A model generated the notes under the pieces. The model saw only the letters and a list, made by a program, of their open reading frames with translations. It had not been told where the DNA came from and did no database searches. A stretch of DNA of 35,068 nt from positions 1 through 35,068 of IMG/VR virus record IMGVR_UViG_3300044638_008123; one strand, given 5' to 3'. This document shows, piece after piece, positions 23,806 through 31,078 of the stretch (positions are counted from its first letter, which is position 1; each line of letters starts with the position of its first letter). The DNA is from a virus. A program made the position numbers and the translations under genes.

Positions 23806-25017
23806 TCAGATCAAACCTTTTATCCTTTCAAATTTAAATCCTGTCAATTTTTGGTATAATATTTCGCCTTTAGATAATGGAGGAAGATTATATAACGACG
23901 GATAGATTGTTTTGTAATATTCATAAATATTTCTAACATATTCTTCACCAAAGTTTTTTATAATATACCCTATTACTATTGCCTGAAAAATTTCAGACCA
24001 TTTATAAAAGGAAAGATGAGAAAGACCGTAGAAATTAAAATCGAAGAGTTTTACAATGTCCTCCATCGTGTTAATTCTAGTTATTCTACCGTAATGCTCG
24101 TGATATTCCATTTTCTTTGAATATAATACACCATTAATAAGAATTGTTTCATCTATTTCAGAATCTTTATGTGAATTGTGTATCATAGTGAAGGGAAATT
24201 CTATACTATCTAAGTTGGCTCCAAAATTAGCATCAAGCATGAGAGGTGAATCTTTAAGAATGAATGTTTGTTTCAATCCTACCTCTTCCCTGTATTTTTG
24301 ACTTATTTCCATCAGGTTTAAATGAATCATAAGCTGTTCAATGTAACATTCCCCGTTTTTAGTATTGTCTATTAGATCCTTATTTTTTATATAGTGATCT
24401 AGTGACATTTGTGCTGCCAAATTAAAACTATCATAATCATTAACGATAACTACATTCATATTAGGAATATCCCCTATCCTAATGTTATTTAATTTAAATT
24501 CCGAATGTTCATTAGTTAATTTATTAAATAAATCGAGGTATGTTACCTTGGCAGATTTAAAAAAGGAGTCAGAATCACCCAATGATGGATAATTATTAAA
24601 GATATCAAGTAATTTATCGTCACCATTTTTATGAACTGGTGGTCTAAGATCAGGATGTGAATATACTACTGATGCATTATATTTAGAAAAATCTATTCTA
24701 TCGTATACGAGGGTATCCGTATCTATATGAACAAATGGCTCCTTTATTTCTTTGTATATTCTAAGTTTTGGTATACAGAATAAATCGGATGTAGTGTCCT
24801 GTAATATATCGGTATCAATATTGGTGTAGGGAACACCTATGTCTAATATTTGATTTTTTATTTTGCTATTAGTGTATAATGAAATACCCCCATATTCCCT
24901 ATTAGCAAGTAGAACACTGAGCATTTGAACATACATTAAATCCTTCCAGATTATATCTTTATCATTCTCTTTTTTTAGATCAAACTTATTAGGAACGAAC
25001 GTTTGTATCAGCTTCAT
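23806..25017 (-). CDS. Glycosyltransferase-like protein (resembles DUF6734)
   Basis: A 403-aa protein with a GT-A-like layout. An early KLIQTFVPNKFDL segment precedes GISLYTNSKIKNQIL and PFVHIDTDTLVYDRIDF, whose HIDTDT (97-102) is a DxD-type nucleotide-sugar/metal motif. FTMIHNSHKDSEID later may close the active site. It resembles proteins labelled DUF6734 in Bacteroidota, as I remember them. The substrate is unknown: phage DNA base, virion protein or host surface glycan are all possible. It lies 10 nt after the PhyH-like gene in the same operon. Confidence 0.7.
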   Translation of the reverse strand: MKLIQTFVPNKFDLKKENDKDIIWKDLMYVQMLSVLLANREYGGISLYTNSKIKNQILDIGVPYTNIDTDILQDTTSDLFCIPKLRIYKEIKEPFVHIDTDTLVYDRIDFSKYNASVVYSHPDLRPPVHKNGDDKLLDIFNNYPSLGDSDSFFKSAKVTYLDLFNKLTNEHSEFKLNNIRIGDIPNMNVVIVNDYDSFNLAAQMSLDHYIKNKDLIDNTKNGECYIEQLMIHLNLMEISQKYREEVGLKQTFILKDSPLMLDANFGANLDSIEFPFTMIHNSHKDSEIDETILINGVLYSKKMEYHEHYGRITRINTMEDIVKLFDFNFYGLSHLSFYKWSEIFQAIVIGYIIKNFGEEYVRNIYEYYKTIYPSLYNLPPLSKGEILYQKLTGFKFERIKGLI

Positions 25018-25027
25018 GTAAAATCTA

Positions 25028-25801
25028 TTAGAGTTTTTTTACCTCCCAATATTTTAATTTTAGTTCATAAACGTCGATTGGTTCCCTTTTCATGTGTTCC
25101 CCGCTTCTAAATGGCGATCCCTTTCCAGTATATCCACTCAATATAGATCTTCTGAATCGATTGCTTTTATTCTCATTCGATCCGTGAACTATATGAGAAT
25201 GCAAAAAAATTGCTTGTCCTTTGTTAACATGTGGTGTTATTTTGCTAAAATTATGTCCCTCCGGCATAACACAAGCCTTACCCCTCTCATTCCTCCATCT
25301 GATTGGATTAAGCTTAGATCTTTCTTCATCTATCTCTATAGGTAAAATTGGTAGAAGATGAGAAGCCTCATATACCCAAATACCCCCATTTGCCTCGTCG
25401 GTATCGTCTAGCGATATACTAACATTAGCAGTTTTATTCCATTGTGTTTGAGCATAGAAAGCATCCTGGTGTGCATCCCTACCAAGTTCCCCTGGGGGTT
25501 TAAAATAAGCCCATGTTTGTATTCCTTGAATCTCAGAATTTATTATAAACTCCATGGATTCTAATATTTTAGGATGTCCAAGGATCTTAGACACTAACTC
25601 GGATTCTTTGTGTGGGTGCATGTAAGGGTCATACTCACCGTACTTATCATCTACCGAATTTCTTTTCTTTCTTAAATTATCTAGATTCTCCGATATTAAA
25701 TCGGCTTCTTCTGGCGTGATCAGATCTATAATAGAATATCCTTTATATTTCCAATCGAAGGAAAGCTGTTGGACTTCCTCCTTTGTAAGATATTTAAACA
25801 T
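25028..25801 (-). CDS. Phytanoyl-CoA dioxygenase (PhyH)-type Fe(II)/2-oxoglutarate oxygenase
   Basis: A 257-aa double-stranded beta-helix oxygenase. The iron triad is visible: HQDAFY (H111, D113) and HIVHGSNEN (H206), followed by NRFRRSI with the 2-oxoglutarate-binding Arg (R216 or R218). TWAYFKPPGELGRDAHQD and GGIWVYEASHL are typical PhyH segments. It hydroxylates an unknown small molecule, nucleotide or side chain. Its operon partner is the glycosyltransferase-like gene just downstream, so a hydroxylate-then-glycosylate pair is an attractive inference. ATATATAAAA occurs upstream (25815-25824, minus). Confidence 0.82.
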   Translation of the reverse strand: MFKYLTKEEVQQLSFDWKYKGYSIIDLITPEEADLISENLDNLRKKRNSVDDKYGEYDPYMHPHKESELVSKILGHPKILESMEFIINSEIQGIQTWAYFKPPGELGRDAHQDAFYAQTQWNKTANVSISLDDTDEANGGIWVYEASHLLPILPIEIDEERSKLNPIRWRNERGKACVMPEGHNFSKITPHVNKGQAIFLHSHIVHGSNENKSNRFRRSILSGYTGKGSPFRSGEHMKREPIDVYELKLKYWEVKKL

Positions 25802-25885
25802 TGGGGATTTTATTTTATATATGATAGTTAAAATATTTCATTTTTTCCATCGGTAATGGGCAGGGAAACATGTAGAATTCTACCA

Positions 25886-25893
25886 GATATATA
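25886..25893 (+). promoter_or_regulatory. GATATATA box 6 nt before the 202-aa gene
   Basis: Reads CCAGATATATACAAAAC then ATG at 25900. Same 6-nt spacing as at 7581 and 19721. Confidence 0.5.
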
Positions 25894-25899
25894 CAAAAC

Positions 25900-26508
25900 A
25901 TGAAGCACGTTTCAATATATGAAAATTTCGGGGTTAATTCACCATCTGTAATTGATTTTTTCGATCTCACATTTACGTTGGTTCTTCATAATAGAACCAT
26001 TATAAAAGGACTAATACAGAACGAGGGTGCGGTGAAAGAACTATTCAGTGATAATCAGCAATATAAATTGATTGATAGCTGCTATCCATTCCAAACCAGG
26101 TACACACTAGATGATAGTGAGATTAAAAGAGCGGAGTGTGCTGAAAAAAATATACGAGAGTATATCGGAAATAAACTAGAGGATCTTGAGTGCGAGATCA
26201 TATATTACCGACCTATGTATATTTACAGAAGGATGGCATATGATCCCATTAGAATTTTTGCACCAGGAGCTAGGAGGGATTCAGGAAAAGAATTTAGCAT
26301 GGAAGCAAAATTTTATAGCAAGAATGATGAAGAAGGTATCAAAAAAATGCCAGAGATTATCGCAAAAGCTAAAGAATTTGCTTCTAAATATGGTGTTTCC
26401 CACGTTCTCCCTCATGGGCCAAATTTAGTTAGTAATCCGTTACGCAAAGAATATGATAAGCATTTCACCCCCCTCGAAAATTTTGAATGGGAAAAATATT
26501 ATTGGTAA
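25900..26508 (+). CDS. Hypothetical 202-aa protein
   Basis: Not recognised. It starts MKHVSIYENFGVNSPSVIDF, loosely like the short N-terminal peptides of the module B proteins. The rest is mixed alpha/beta (ECEIIYYRPMYIYRRMAYDP; KKMPEIIAKAKEFASKYGVS) and ends aromatic (FEWEKYYW). No signal peptide or membrane segment. It is a single plus-strand gene between minus-strand genes, with its own promoter-like box, running up to 5 nt before the tRNA-Gln end. Confidence 0.65.
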   Translation: MKHVSIYENFGVNSPSVIDFFDLTFTLVLHNRTIIKGLIQNEGAVKELFSDNQQYKLIDSCYPFQTRYTLDDSEIKRAECAEKNIREYIGNKLEDLECEIIYYRPMYIYRRMAYDPIRIFAPGARRDSGKEFSMEAKFYSKNDEEGIKKMPEIIAKAKEFASKYGVSHVLPHGPNLVSNPLRKEYDKHFTPLENFEWEKYYW

Positions 26509-26513
26509 TTCTG

Positions 26514-26584
26514 ATGCCCGATTAGGATTCGAACCTAAACTAACTCCGTCAAAGGGAGTTGTGCTACCGTTACACCATCGGGCA
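26514..26584 (-). tRNA. tRNA-Gln (anticodon TTG)
   Basis: Acceptor TGCCCGA/TCGGGCA, anticodon loop CTTTGAC in stem ACTCC/GGAGT, T-loop TTCGAAT. Discriminator T followed by CAG. Confidence 0.93.
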
Positions 26585-26591
26585 ATTTTAG

Positions 26592-26673
26592 TGGGAGCAG
26601 CAGGACTCGAACCTGCGAACTCGAAAGAGGAGTGATTTACAGTCACTTGTCATTGCCGCTAGACGATGCTCCC
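26592..26673 (-). tRNA. tRNA-Tyr (anticodon GTA)
   Basis: Acceptor GGGAGCA/TGCTCCC, anticodon loop CTGTAAA, long variable arm (CCTCTTTCGAG, class II), T-loop TTCGAGT, discriminator A followed by CTA. The only tRNA here without C-A or CCA after the discriminator. Confidence 0.93.
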
Positions 26674-26681
26674 AATTTTTG

Positions 26682-26753
26682 TACTCCCAACGGGATTCGA
26701 ACCCGTGCTACATCCGTGAAAGGGATGTGACCTAACCACTAGTCGATAGGAGC
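26682..26753 (-). tRNA. tRNA-Glu (anticodon TTC)
   Basis: Acceptor GCTCCTA/TGGGAGT with two wobble pairs, anticodon loop CTTTCAC in stem CATCC/GGATG, T-loop TTCGAAT. Discriminator A followed by CAA. Confidence 0.93.
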
Positions 26754-26759
26754 ATTTTG

Positions 26760-26831
26760 CGGGGATGGAAGGGTTCGAACCTACGACCTAGTCATTAACA
26801 GTGACCCGCTCTACCACTGAGCTACATCCCC
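26760..26831 (-). tRNA. tRNA-Asn (anticodon GTT)
   Basis: Acceptor GGGGATG/CATCCCC, anticodon loop CTGTTAA in stem GTCA/TGAC, T-loop TTCGAAC. Discriminator G followed by CAA. Confidence 0.94.
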
Positions 26832-26839
26832 AATTTCTG

Positions 26840-26910
26840 AGTCGACTACAGGATTCGAACCTGTGTGAGAGGTTTTGCAGACCCCTACCTATCCTCTCGG
26901 CCAAATCGAC
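26840..26910 (-). tRNA. tRNA-Cys (anticodon GCA)
   Basis: Acceptor GTCGATT/AGTCGAC, anticodon loop CTGCAAA in stem GGGGT/ACCTC, T-loop TTCGAAT. Discriminator T (typical for Cys) followed by CAG. Confidence 0.94.
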
Positions 26911-26920
26911 ATCAAATAAA

Positions 26921-26949
26921 AAACCCAGACCTTATTAAGATCTGGGTTT
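26921..26949 (-). terminator. Terminator after the 28-aa mini-gene
   Basis: Stem AAACCCAGA and AAG paired with CTT and TCTGGGTTT (one internal mismatch), loop of 3 nt, followed by TTTTTT on the minus strand. It lies between the mini-gene and tRNA-Cys and shares the CCCAGA/TCTGGG stem with the terminator at 23034. Confidence 0.8.
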
Positions 26950-26971
26950 AAAAAATATATTTAAAAAAATG

Positions 26972-27058
26972 TTAAACCAGATCCGTGCGCATATAATCCA
27001 TCTCATTGCCTTGTTCAGACATTTGATAGCAATTATTATATGTGCTCTGATTTACCAT
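26972..27058 (-). CDS. 28-aa mini-gene candidate
   Basis: An ATG at 27058 opens a 28-codon frame (begins MVNQSTYNNCYQMSEQ) ending in TAA at 26972. A GATATATA box lies 18 nt upstream and a strong terminator begins about 23 nt downstream, so it looks like a complete single-gene unit. The product is polar, with one Cys and four Met, and has no hydrophobic segment. It could instead be part of a small non-coding RNA. Function unknown. The stretch from here to 27232 otherwise holds only promoter-like boxes. Confidence 0.45.
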   Translation of the reverse strand: MVNQSTYNNCYQMSEQGNEMDYMRTDLV

Positions 27059-27076
27059 TTTTGATTGATTGAATGT

Positions 27077-27102
27077 TATATATCTTTTTTGAGGTTTGTT
27101 TC
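27077..27102 (-). promoter_or_regulatory. Promoter-like element: GAAACAAACC, 8 nt, GATATATA (mini-gene)
   Basis: Minus strand GAAACAAACC (27093-27102) and GATATATA (27077-27084), with the same 8-nt spacing as the element before the lipoprotein gene at 15092-15117. Confidence 0.55.
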
Positions 27103-27206
27103 ATAATCATTATAATTAATTAGCAGGTTAAGACATTGGGTCTTCCTGAATTTTTATGGATTTTTAGATTTTCTCATCTTTTATAAAGATAGGTCGAATT
27201 TACTTA

Positions 27207-27214
27207 GATATATA
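27207..27214 (+). promoter_or_regulatory. GATATATA box before module B operon
   Basis: Reads TTAGATATATAAATCAAAA, 18 nt before the MoxR ATG at 27233. The stretch GATATATAAATCAAAA is identical to the one before the 30-aa mini-gene (34120-34135, minus). Confidence 0.5.
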
Positions 27215-27232
27215 AATCAAAAAAGATAAAAA

Positions 27233-28774
27233 ATGAGAAGAGTTTCCAATTTTGAGACCTTTATCAAAGATAGACAACAGGTAAACAGAAACACTGTTAA
27301 CGAAGGTGTATTTTCTTGGATTAAAGATAACGTCATCGACAAACTAACCGGATGGGCAAAGTCATTCTATGACAAGCTAACAAATGGGGGTATTCCTAAA
27401 ATACCGGCAGGTAAACCATATGCAGGTAAACCATCCGTTATGTTATATTTGCCAGAAATGGGTCCAATCGATAAACAAATAGAAGAAGTTCACGGATCAC
27501 AGGGAATGACAGAAGCTGTTGTACCTTTAGAGTATCCCAACCAAAAGGAAGGAGTGGTAGACGTAAACACTGAAGAACTAAAAACCATGGTTAGGGATCT
27601 TTATATGTTAAAAAATACGGGTGAAATTGCAACCCCTATTTTTATTTACGGAGCACCCGGAATTGGTAAGACCCAAATCGTTGGTGCAGTAGCATATGAA
27701 TTAGGTATTCCTCTAATGGACTTTAAAAATCTTGATGTTCAATTTATGAACCCTGAGGATTTTTCAGGGGTACCAAGTCAACACAATATCGAAGAACCAA
27801 CTTTTCAAGATATGGAAATGGAAGGTCCAGAGGGAAATGCAATAAAGAAAAGAGTAATGACCTCACAAGGAAAGGGATTTACGAGATTCAATCCCCCTGC
27901 AAACCTACCAACAGATAACGGAAAAGAAGGAAAGGGCGGATTTATTTTCCTTGATGAAATGAACAGAGCGGATAAAAACGTCTTAAATAAATTGATGCAA
28001 TTCGTTCAAATGGGTAGACTCCCTGATTATCAGCTTCCTGATAAATGGGTTATTGTAGCAGCAGGTAACAGAGCGATTGAAGCAGATGTTGCAGATTTTG
28101 ATTTTGCATTAGCAAACAGATTCGAGGTAGTTAACTTCGTTCCTAAGGTAGAAGAATGGACCGACTGGGCATCTAAAAACGAAAGGATTTTACCAGAATT
28201 AGTATCTTTCTTAATCGATAATAAACAACTTTTCCATAAATTAGATACTGATAACGAATCCAAAACTTTTCCAACGCCAAGATCATGGACGGGCGGAGCG
28301 GAAAAACTGGCTGGTATAATTAAAATTAGAGGACTTCAAAGCTGGAAAGATATACCAAGTAAAGATATCCTACAAATTTTTAGACTTCGCGTTGGACCAG
28401 AGGCAGCAGGAGCTTTTAATTCATATCTGGATGTTTTAAGAAATATCTCGGAAAGAGATCTTGAGACCATGATGAACAATCCATCCGCAGCAATTAAAAT
28501 ACCAGGAGTGGAAAAAAACAAAAGTGTTTTAAGAGCGGTTAGTGAAATGGCCCTTAAGAAGGTTAAAACGTATGATGCACAAACACTTTATAACATTATG
28601 GAGTATTTTTCACAATACGGACAGGCAGAAATGTTGAGCTGGTTATTAAAATCAATATACAAAAACTTCCCAGAAGCTCAAGCTGGTGTAACTGATAATA
28701 GCAATCCTGATCATCAAATATTAAATAAAATGGCAGAGATAGCTACAAAGTCAGCACATTCTACAATAAGATAA
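27233..28774 (+). CDS. MoxR-type AAA+ ATPase, module B
   Basis: A 513-aa AAA+ ATPase, paralog of the one at 19735 but with about 110 extra N-terminal residues. Seen: Walker A GAPGIGKT (140-147), Walker B GGFIFLDEMNRAD (DE 241-242), sensor 1 WVIVAAGNRA, FALANRFEVVNF and TPRSWTGGAEKL. The N-terminus has NFETFIKD, then NTVNE (20-24), like the starts of the next two genes and like T4 capsid-targeting peptides (F..FI....(V/I)NE). The residues after it (GVFSWIKDNVIDKLTGWAKS) could be an amphipathic helix. It is the first gene of a four-gene plus-strand operon. Confidence 0.88.
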   Translation: MRRVSNFETFIKDRQQVNRNTVNEGVFSWIKDNVIDKLTGWAKSFYDKLTNGGIPKIPAGKPYAGKPSVMLYLPEMGPIDKQIEEVHGSQGMTEAVVPLEYPNQKEGVVDVNTEELKTMVRDLYMLKNTGEIATPIFIYGAPGIGKTQIVGAVAYELGIPLMDFKNLDVQFMNPEDFSGVPSQHNIEEPTFQDMEMEGPEGNAIKKRVMTSQGKGFTRFNPPANLPTDNGKEGKGGFIFLDEMNRADKNVLNKLMQFVQMGRLPDYQLPDKWVIVAAGNRAIEADVADFDFALANRFEVVNFVPKVEEWTDWASKNERILPELVSFLIDNKQLFHKLDTDNESKTFPTPRSWTGGAEKLAGIIKIRGLQSWKDIPSKDILQIFRLRVGPEAAGAFNSYLDVLRNISERDLETMMNNPSAAIKIPGVEKNKSVLRAVSEMALKKVKTYDAQTLYNIMEYFSQYGQAEMLSWLLKSIYKNFPEAQAGVTDNSNPDHQILNKMAEIATKSAHSTIR

Positions 28775-28784
28775 TTAGATAATA

Positions 28785-29693
28785 ATGGGTAAATTTATAA
28801 AATACGGATCTTTTAGGTCTTTTATTAAATCAATAAATGAAAATACAGATTCAGTTGAGGATGATCTTGGGTATAATCCTGTTGAAATTATTAGAAGAAT
28901 AAACAAAGCAATACTTTGGACTAATATTAACGACGTAGGTAGAGATTATGCAGATGGATTAGCAAAGGTTGACATATATGGATCTGATGCAATTAGACCT
29001 AAAACAATGTGTACGGATGGAACTAGAATCATATTTCACCCAGAATTCGTGGCTTCCCAAAGCGATGAAGCGATTAGATTAGTTTTGCTACATGAAATAA
29101 TGCACTGTCTTGGCGATCATATGACAAGAAGACAAGAAAGGAATCCACTAATCTGGAATTGGGCTTGTGATTATGCCATCAACCCTATCTTGGATGGGGA
29201 AAAGGGTCTTGAATGGCCAAAAAATGAGGATGGATCCAGAATGGGTCTTCTAGAACCAAAATATGCGGGGATGAGAGCAGAAGACATCTATGAGATAATC
29301 AAAGATATGCCACCACCAAAGAATGAACAAGATCTTGGAAATGTCGTAGATCACGGATCCCCATTACCTGACCCGGATCCAGGCTTGGAAGTACAGGTAA
29401 CACCAGATGATGAGGAAGATGAATATGATGATACGTCAGATGGATCCGAAGAAGACAATAATGGTGAGAACGGTGAAGATGGTGAAACGGGGGGTGGGGG
29501 ATCTAAAGTTCATCAAGCTCAAGTTGGAGATCTTATTAAAAGTAAGGACGGAAGATATGGAAAGATAACATCCATCAATTCTGACGGAACTCATGATATA
29601 GATGAAATGACAGAAGAAGAAGTAAAGATGGAAAGAGCAGCATCCTCTGGTAGATCTAATCTTTCTGATTTAGCGGATGTTAACGAGATATAA
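28785..29693 (+). CDS. Metallopeptidase-like protein (HEIMH), module B
   Basis: A 302-aa counterpart of the N-terminal half of the 469-aa module A protein, as a separate gene. The zinc motif is intact: LLHEIMHCLGDHM (H103, E104, H107, third ligand perhaps H112), followed by IWNWACDYAINPILDG, which matches WNLACDIISHQYLDG in the paralog. It begins with KYGSFRSFIKSINE (6-19), a short peptide like those of its neighbours. The C-terminal third is acidic and Gly/Asn-rich, then an SH3/KOW-like patch (VGDLIKSKDGRYGKITSINS). The gene starts 10 nt after the MoxR gene. Whether it cleaves anything is unknown. Confidence 0.8.
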   Translation: MGKFIKYGSFRSFIKSINENTDSVEDDLGYNPVEIIRRINKAILWTNINDVGRDYADGLAKVDIYGSDAIRPKTMCTDGTRIIFHPEFVASQSDEAIRLVLLHEIMHCLGDHMTRRQERNPLIWNWACDYAINPILDGEKGLEWPKNEDGSRMGLLEPKYAGMRAEDIYEIIKDMPPPKNEQDLGNVVDHGSPLPDPDPGLEVQVTPDDEEDEYDDTSDGSEEDNNGENGEDGETGGGGSKVHQAQVGDLIKSKDGRYGKITSINSDGTHDIDEMTEEEVKMERAASSGRSNLSDLADVNEI

Positions 29694-29704
29694 TAATCAA
29701 AAGC

Positions 29705-30064
29705 ATGAACAAAATATTTTCATTCGGTGAATTTTCAAAATCAAAAGGAGTAAACGAAAGCACTATGGGTCAAATGTCTTTAAAAAGAAATGAATTTGAT
29801 GTTATAGTAGATCCACAGGGAGGCGGAGAAGGCGGAGGAGGTGAAACTACTACAGGTGTAACCGAAGGTCCTGGGGAAAAGCCATTACCAGGCTTAGGTG
29901 AAAAAAGACCATTACCAGGTTTACCAGGAGAAAAACCAGGAGACGAAGATGGAGATAAAACTCCACCACCTTCATTACCAAACGTTGGTGATAGAGTAAT
30001 ACTATCTGACGGGACAGAAACCACAATCAAAAGAGTACTTCCTAATGGTGACATAGAAGTTTAA
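29705..30064 (+). CDS. Pro/Gly-rich linker protein with SH3-like tail, module B
   Basis: A 119-aa protein. The N-terminus IFSFGEFSKSKGVNEST (4-20) resembles the starts of the two genes before it. The middle is low-complexity Gly/Pro/Glu with repeated PLPGL. The C-terminal 27 residues (PNVGDRVILSDGTETTIKRV) repeat the SH3/KOW-like pattern at the end of the 302-aa protein. It may tether or space the other components. It sits 11 nt after and 16 nt before its neighbours. No homologue recognised. Confidence 0.65.
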   Translation: MNKIFSFGEFSKSKGVNESTMGQMSLKRNEFDVIVDPQGGGEGGGGETTTGVTEGPGEKPLPGLGEKRPLPGLPGEKPGDEDGDKTPPPSLPNVGDRVILSDGTETTIKRVLPNGDIEV

Positions 30065-30080
30065 TACTAAAACACAGAAA

Positions 30081-31037
30081 ATGCTAGTAAAATTAGGACA
30101 ATATACATTAATAGATCCAAATTCCATAACTCAAAATCCACAGGGTAAAGGCGATGCACCAGGTGGCGGCGGAAAATCAAAATTTACGGAGGATCCAACT
30201 CAGATGAGCGACATTCCGATGGTTGGACAAGAAAAACCCGGTATTAGCACACAAAGGAGTGTAACTGACAAAACTGGATCAGTAAAGAATAAAGCAACGG
30301 AATACACTAAGGGTGGTAAGTCTATAATCTATAAAGGAAAAAAAGCACTGCCTGATTGGAAATCTATTGCAGCAAAAGCCATAGGAAATTCTAATAATAG
30401 CAAATTTAAAGAAATGGTAAGAAGGCTAGCCGCCTCTGAACCGCTTGTTAACTGGAAAAGAGAATTAAAGAAATTCTTCGACAGTGCATTTAAGGCTAAG
30501 GATACTGTGTTACCAAATAGAAGATTCGTTGCTGGAGGAAAATATCTATATGGTCAAAAGCCTATAGGTAAAGATACCCTTAGAACAATCGTAGCTGCTA
30601 TTGATACCTCATCCTCTATTTCACAAAAGCAATCTAATACGTTTGTTAAAGAAGTAATGTATCTTTGCAAGCAGTATGATGCTGAGGTAACTTACATCAT
30701 TTATTGTAGTGATGATATTGATAATGTTGATATAGTTAAAAAAGGGAAGACCCCGGATCTTTCAAAATGGGCATCCACTTTCGGTAATGCTAAAGGATTT
30801 ATTCCTCCGTTTGAATTTGTTGATGGCGCTCATAAAAAAAATATTCTAAAGACTAAAATTGATCCTTCAATATTTATTTATTTAACAGATACAGGTGGGG
30901 AAATGCCAGATCCTAGAAAGCATGGTATACCGAAATACGCAAAGAAAACTTTCTGGTTTATCTGCTCACCCCAGATGTATAATAAACCACCTTTTGGAAA
31001 GATCCTGTTTGCACCGATCTCTGCTATTAAAGAGTAA
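30081..31037 (+). CDS. VWA-domain protein, module B
   Basis: A 318-aa protein matching the C-terminal half of the 469-aa module A protein: SEPLVNWKRELKKFF parallels MNPQVDWKKTLQRY, and VLPNRRF parallels KIPNRRH. MIDAS motif DTSSS (175-179), then TYIIYCSDDID and IYLTDTGGEMPDP (later MIDAS Asp). The N-terminal 80 residues are Gly-rich and disordered-looking, with no (V/I)NE peptide. It would bind the MoxR ATPase and a client protein through the metal site. Last gene of the operon; a bidirectional terminator follows after about 40 nt. Confidence 0.85.
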   Translation: MLVKLGQYTLIDPNSITQNPQGKGDAPGGGGKSKFTEDPTQMSDIPMVGQEKPGISTQRSVTDKTGSVKNKATEYTKGGKSIIYKGKKALPDWKSIAAKAIGNSNNSKFKEMVRRLAASEPLVNWKRELKKFFDSAFKAKDTVLPNRRFVAGGKYLYGQKPIGKDTLRTIVAAIDTSSSISQKQSNTFVKEVMYLCKQYDAEVTYIIYCSDDIDNVDIVKKGKTPDLSKWASTFGNAKGFIPPFEFVDGAHKKNILKTKIDPSIFIYLTDTGGEMPDPRKHGIPKYAKKTFWFICSPQMYNKPPFGKILFAPISAIKE

Positions 31038-31078
31038 CATTACCTCATTAAACCGTTCACTACTCCATCCAAATAAAG

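Noticed and set aside
28785-31037. Module B peptidase/VWA genes as one gene broken by frameshifts
   Set aside because: Each of the three genes has its own start and stop with 11-16 nt gaps, and two of them carry the shared N-terminal peptide, so they look like real separate genes.
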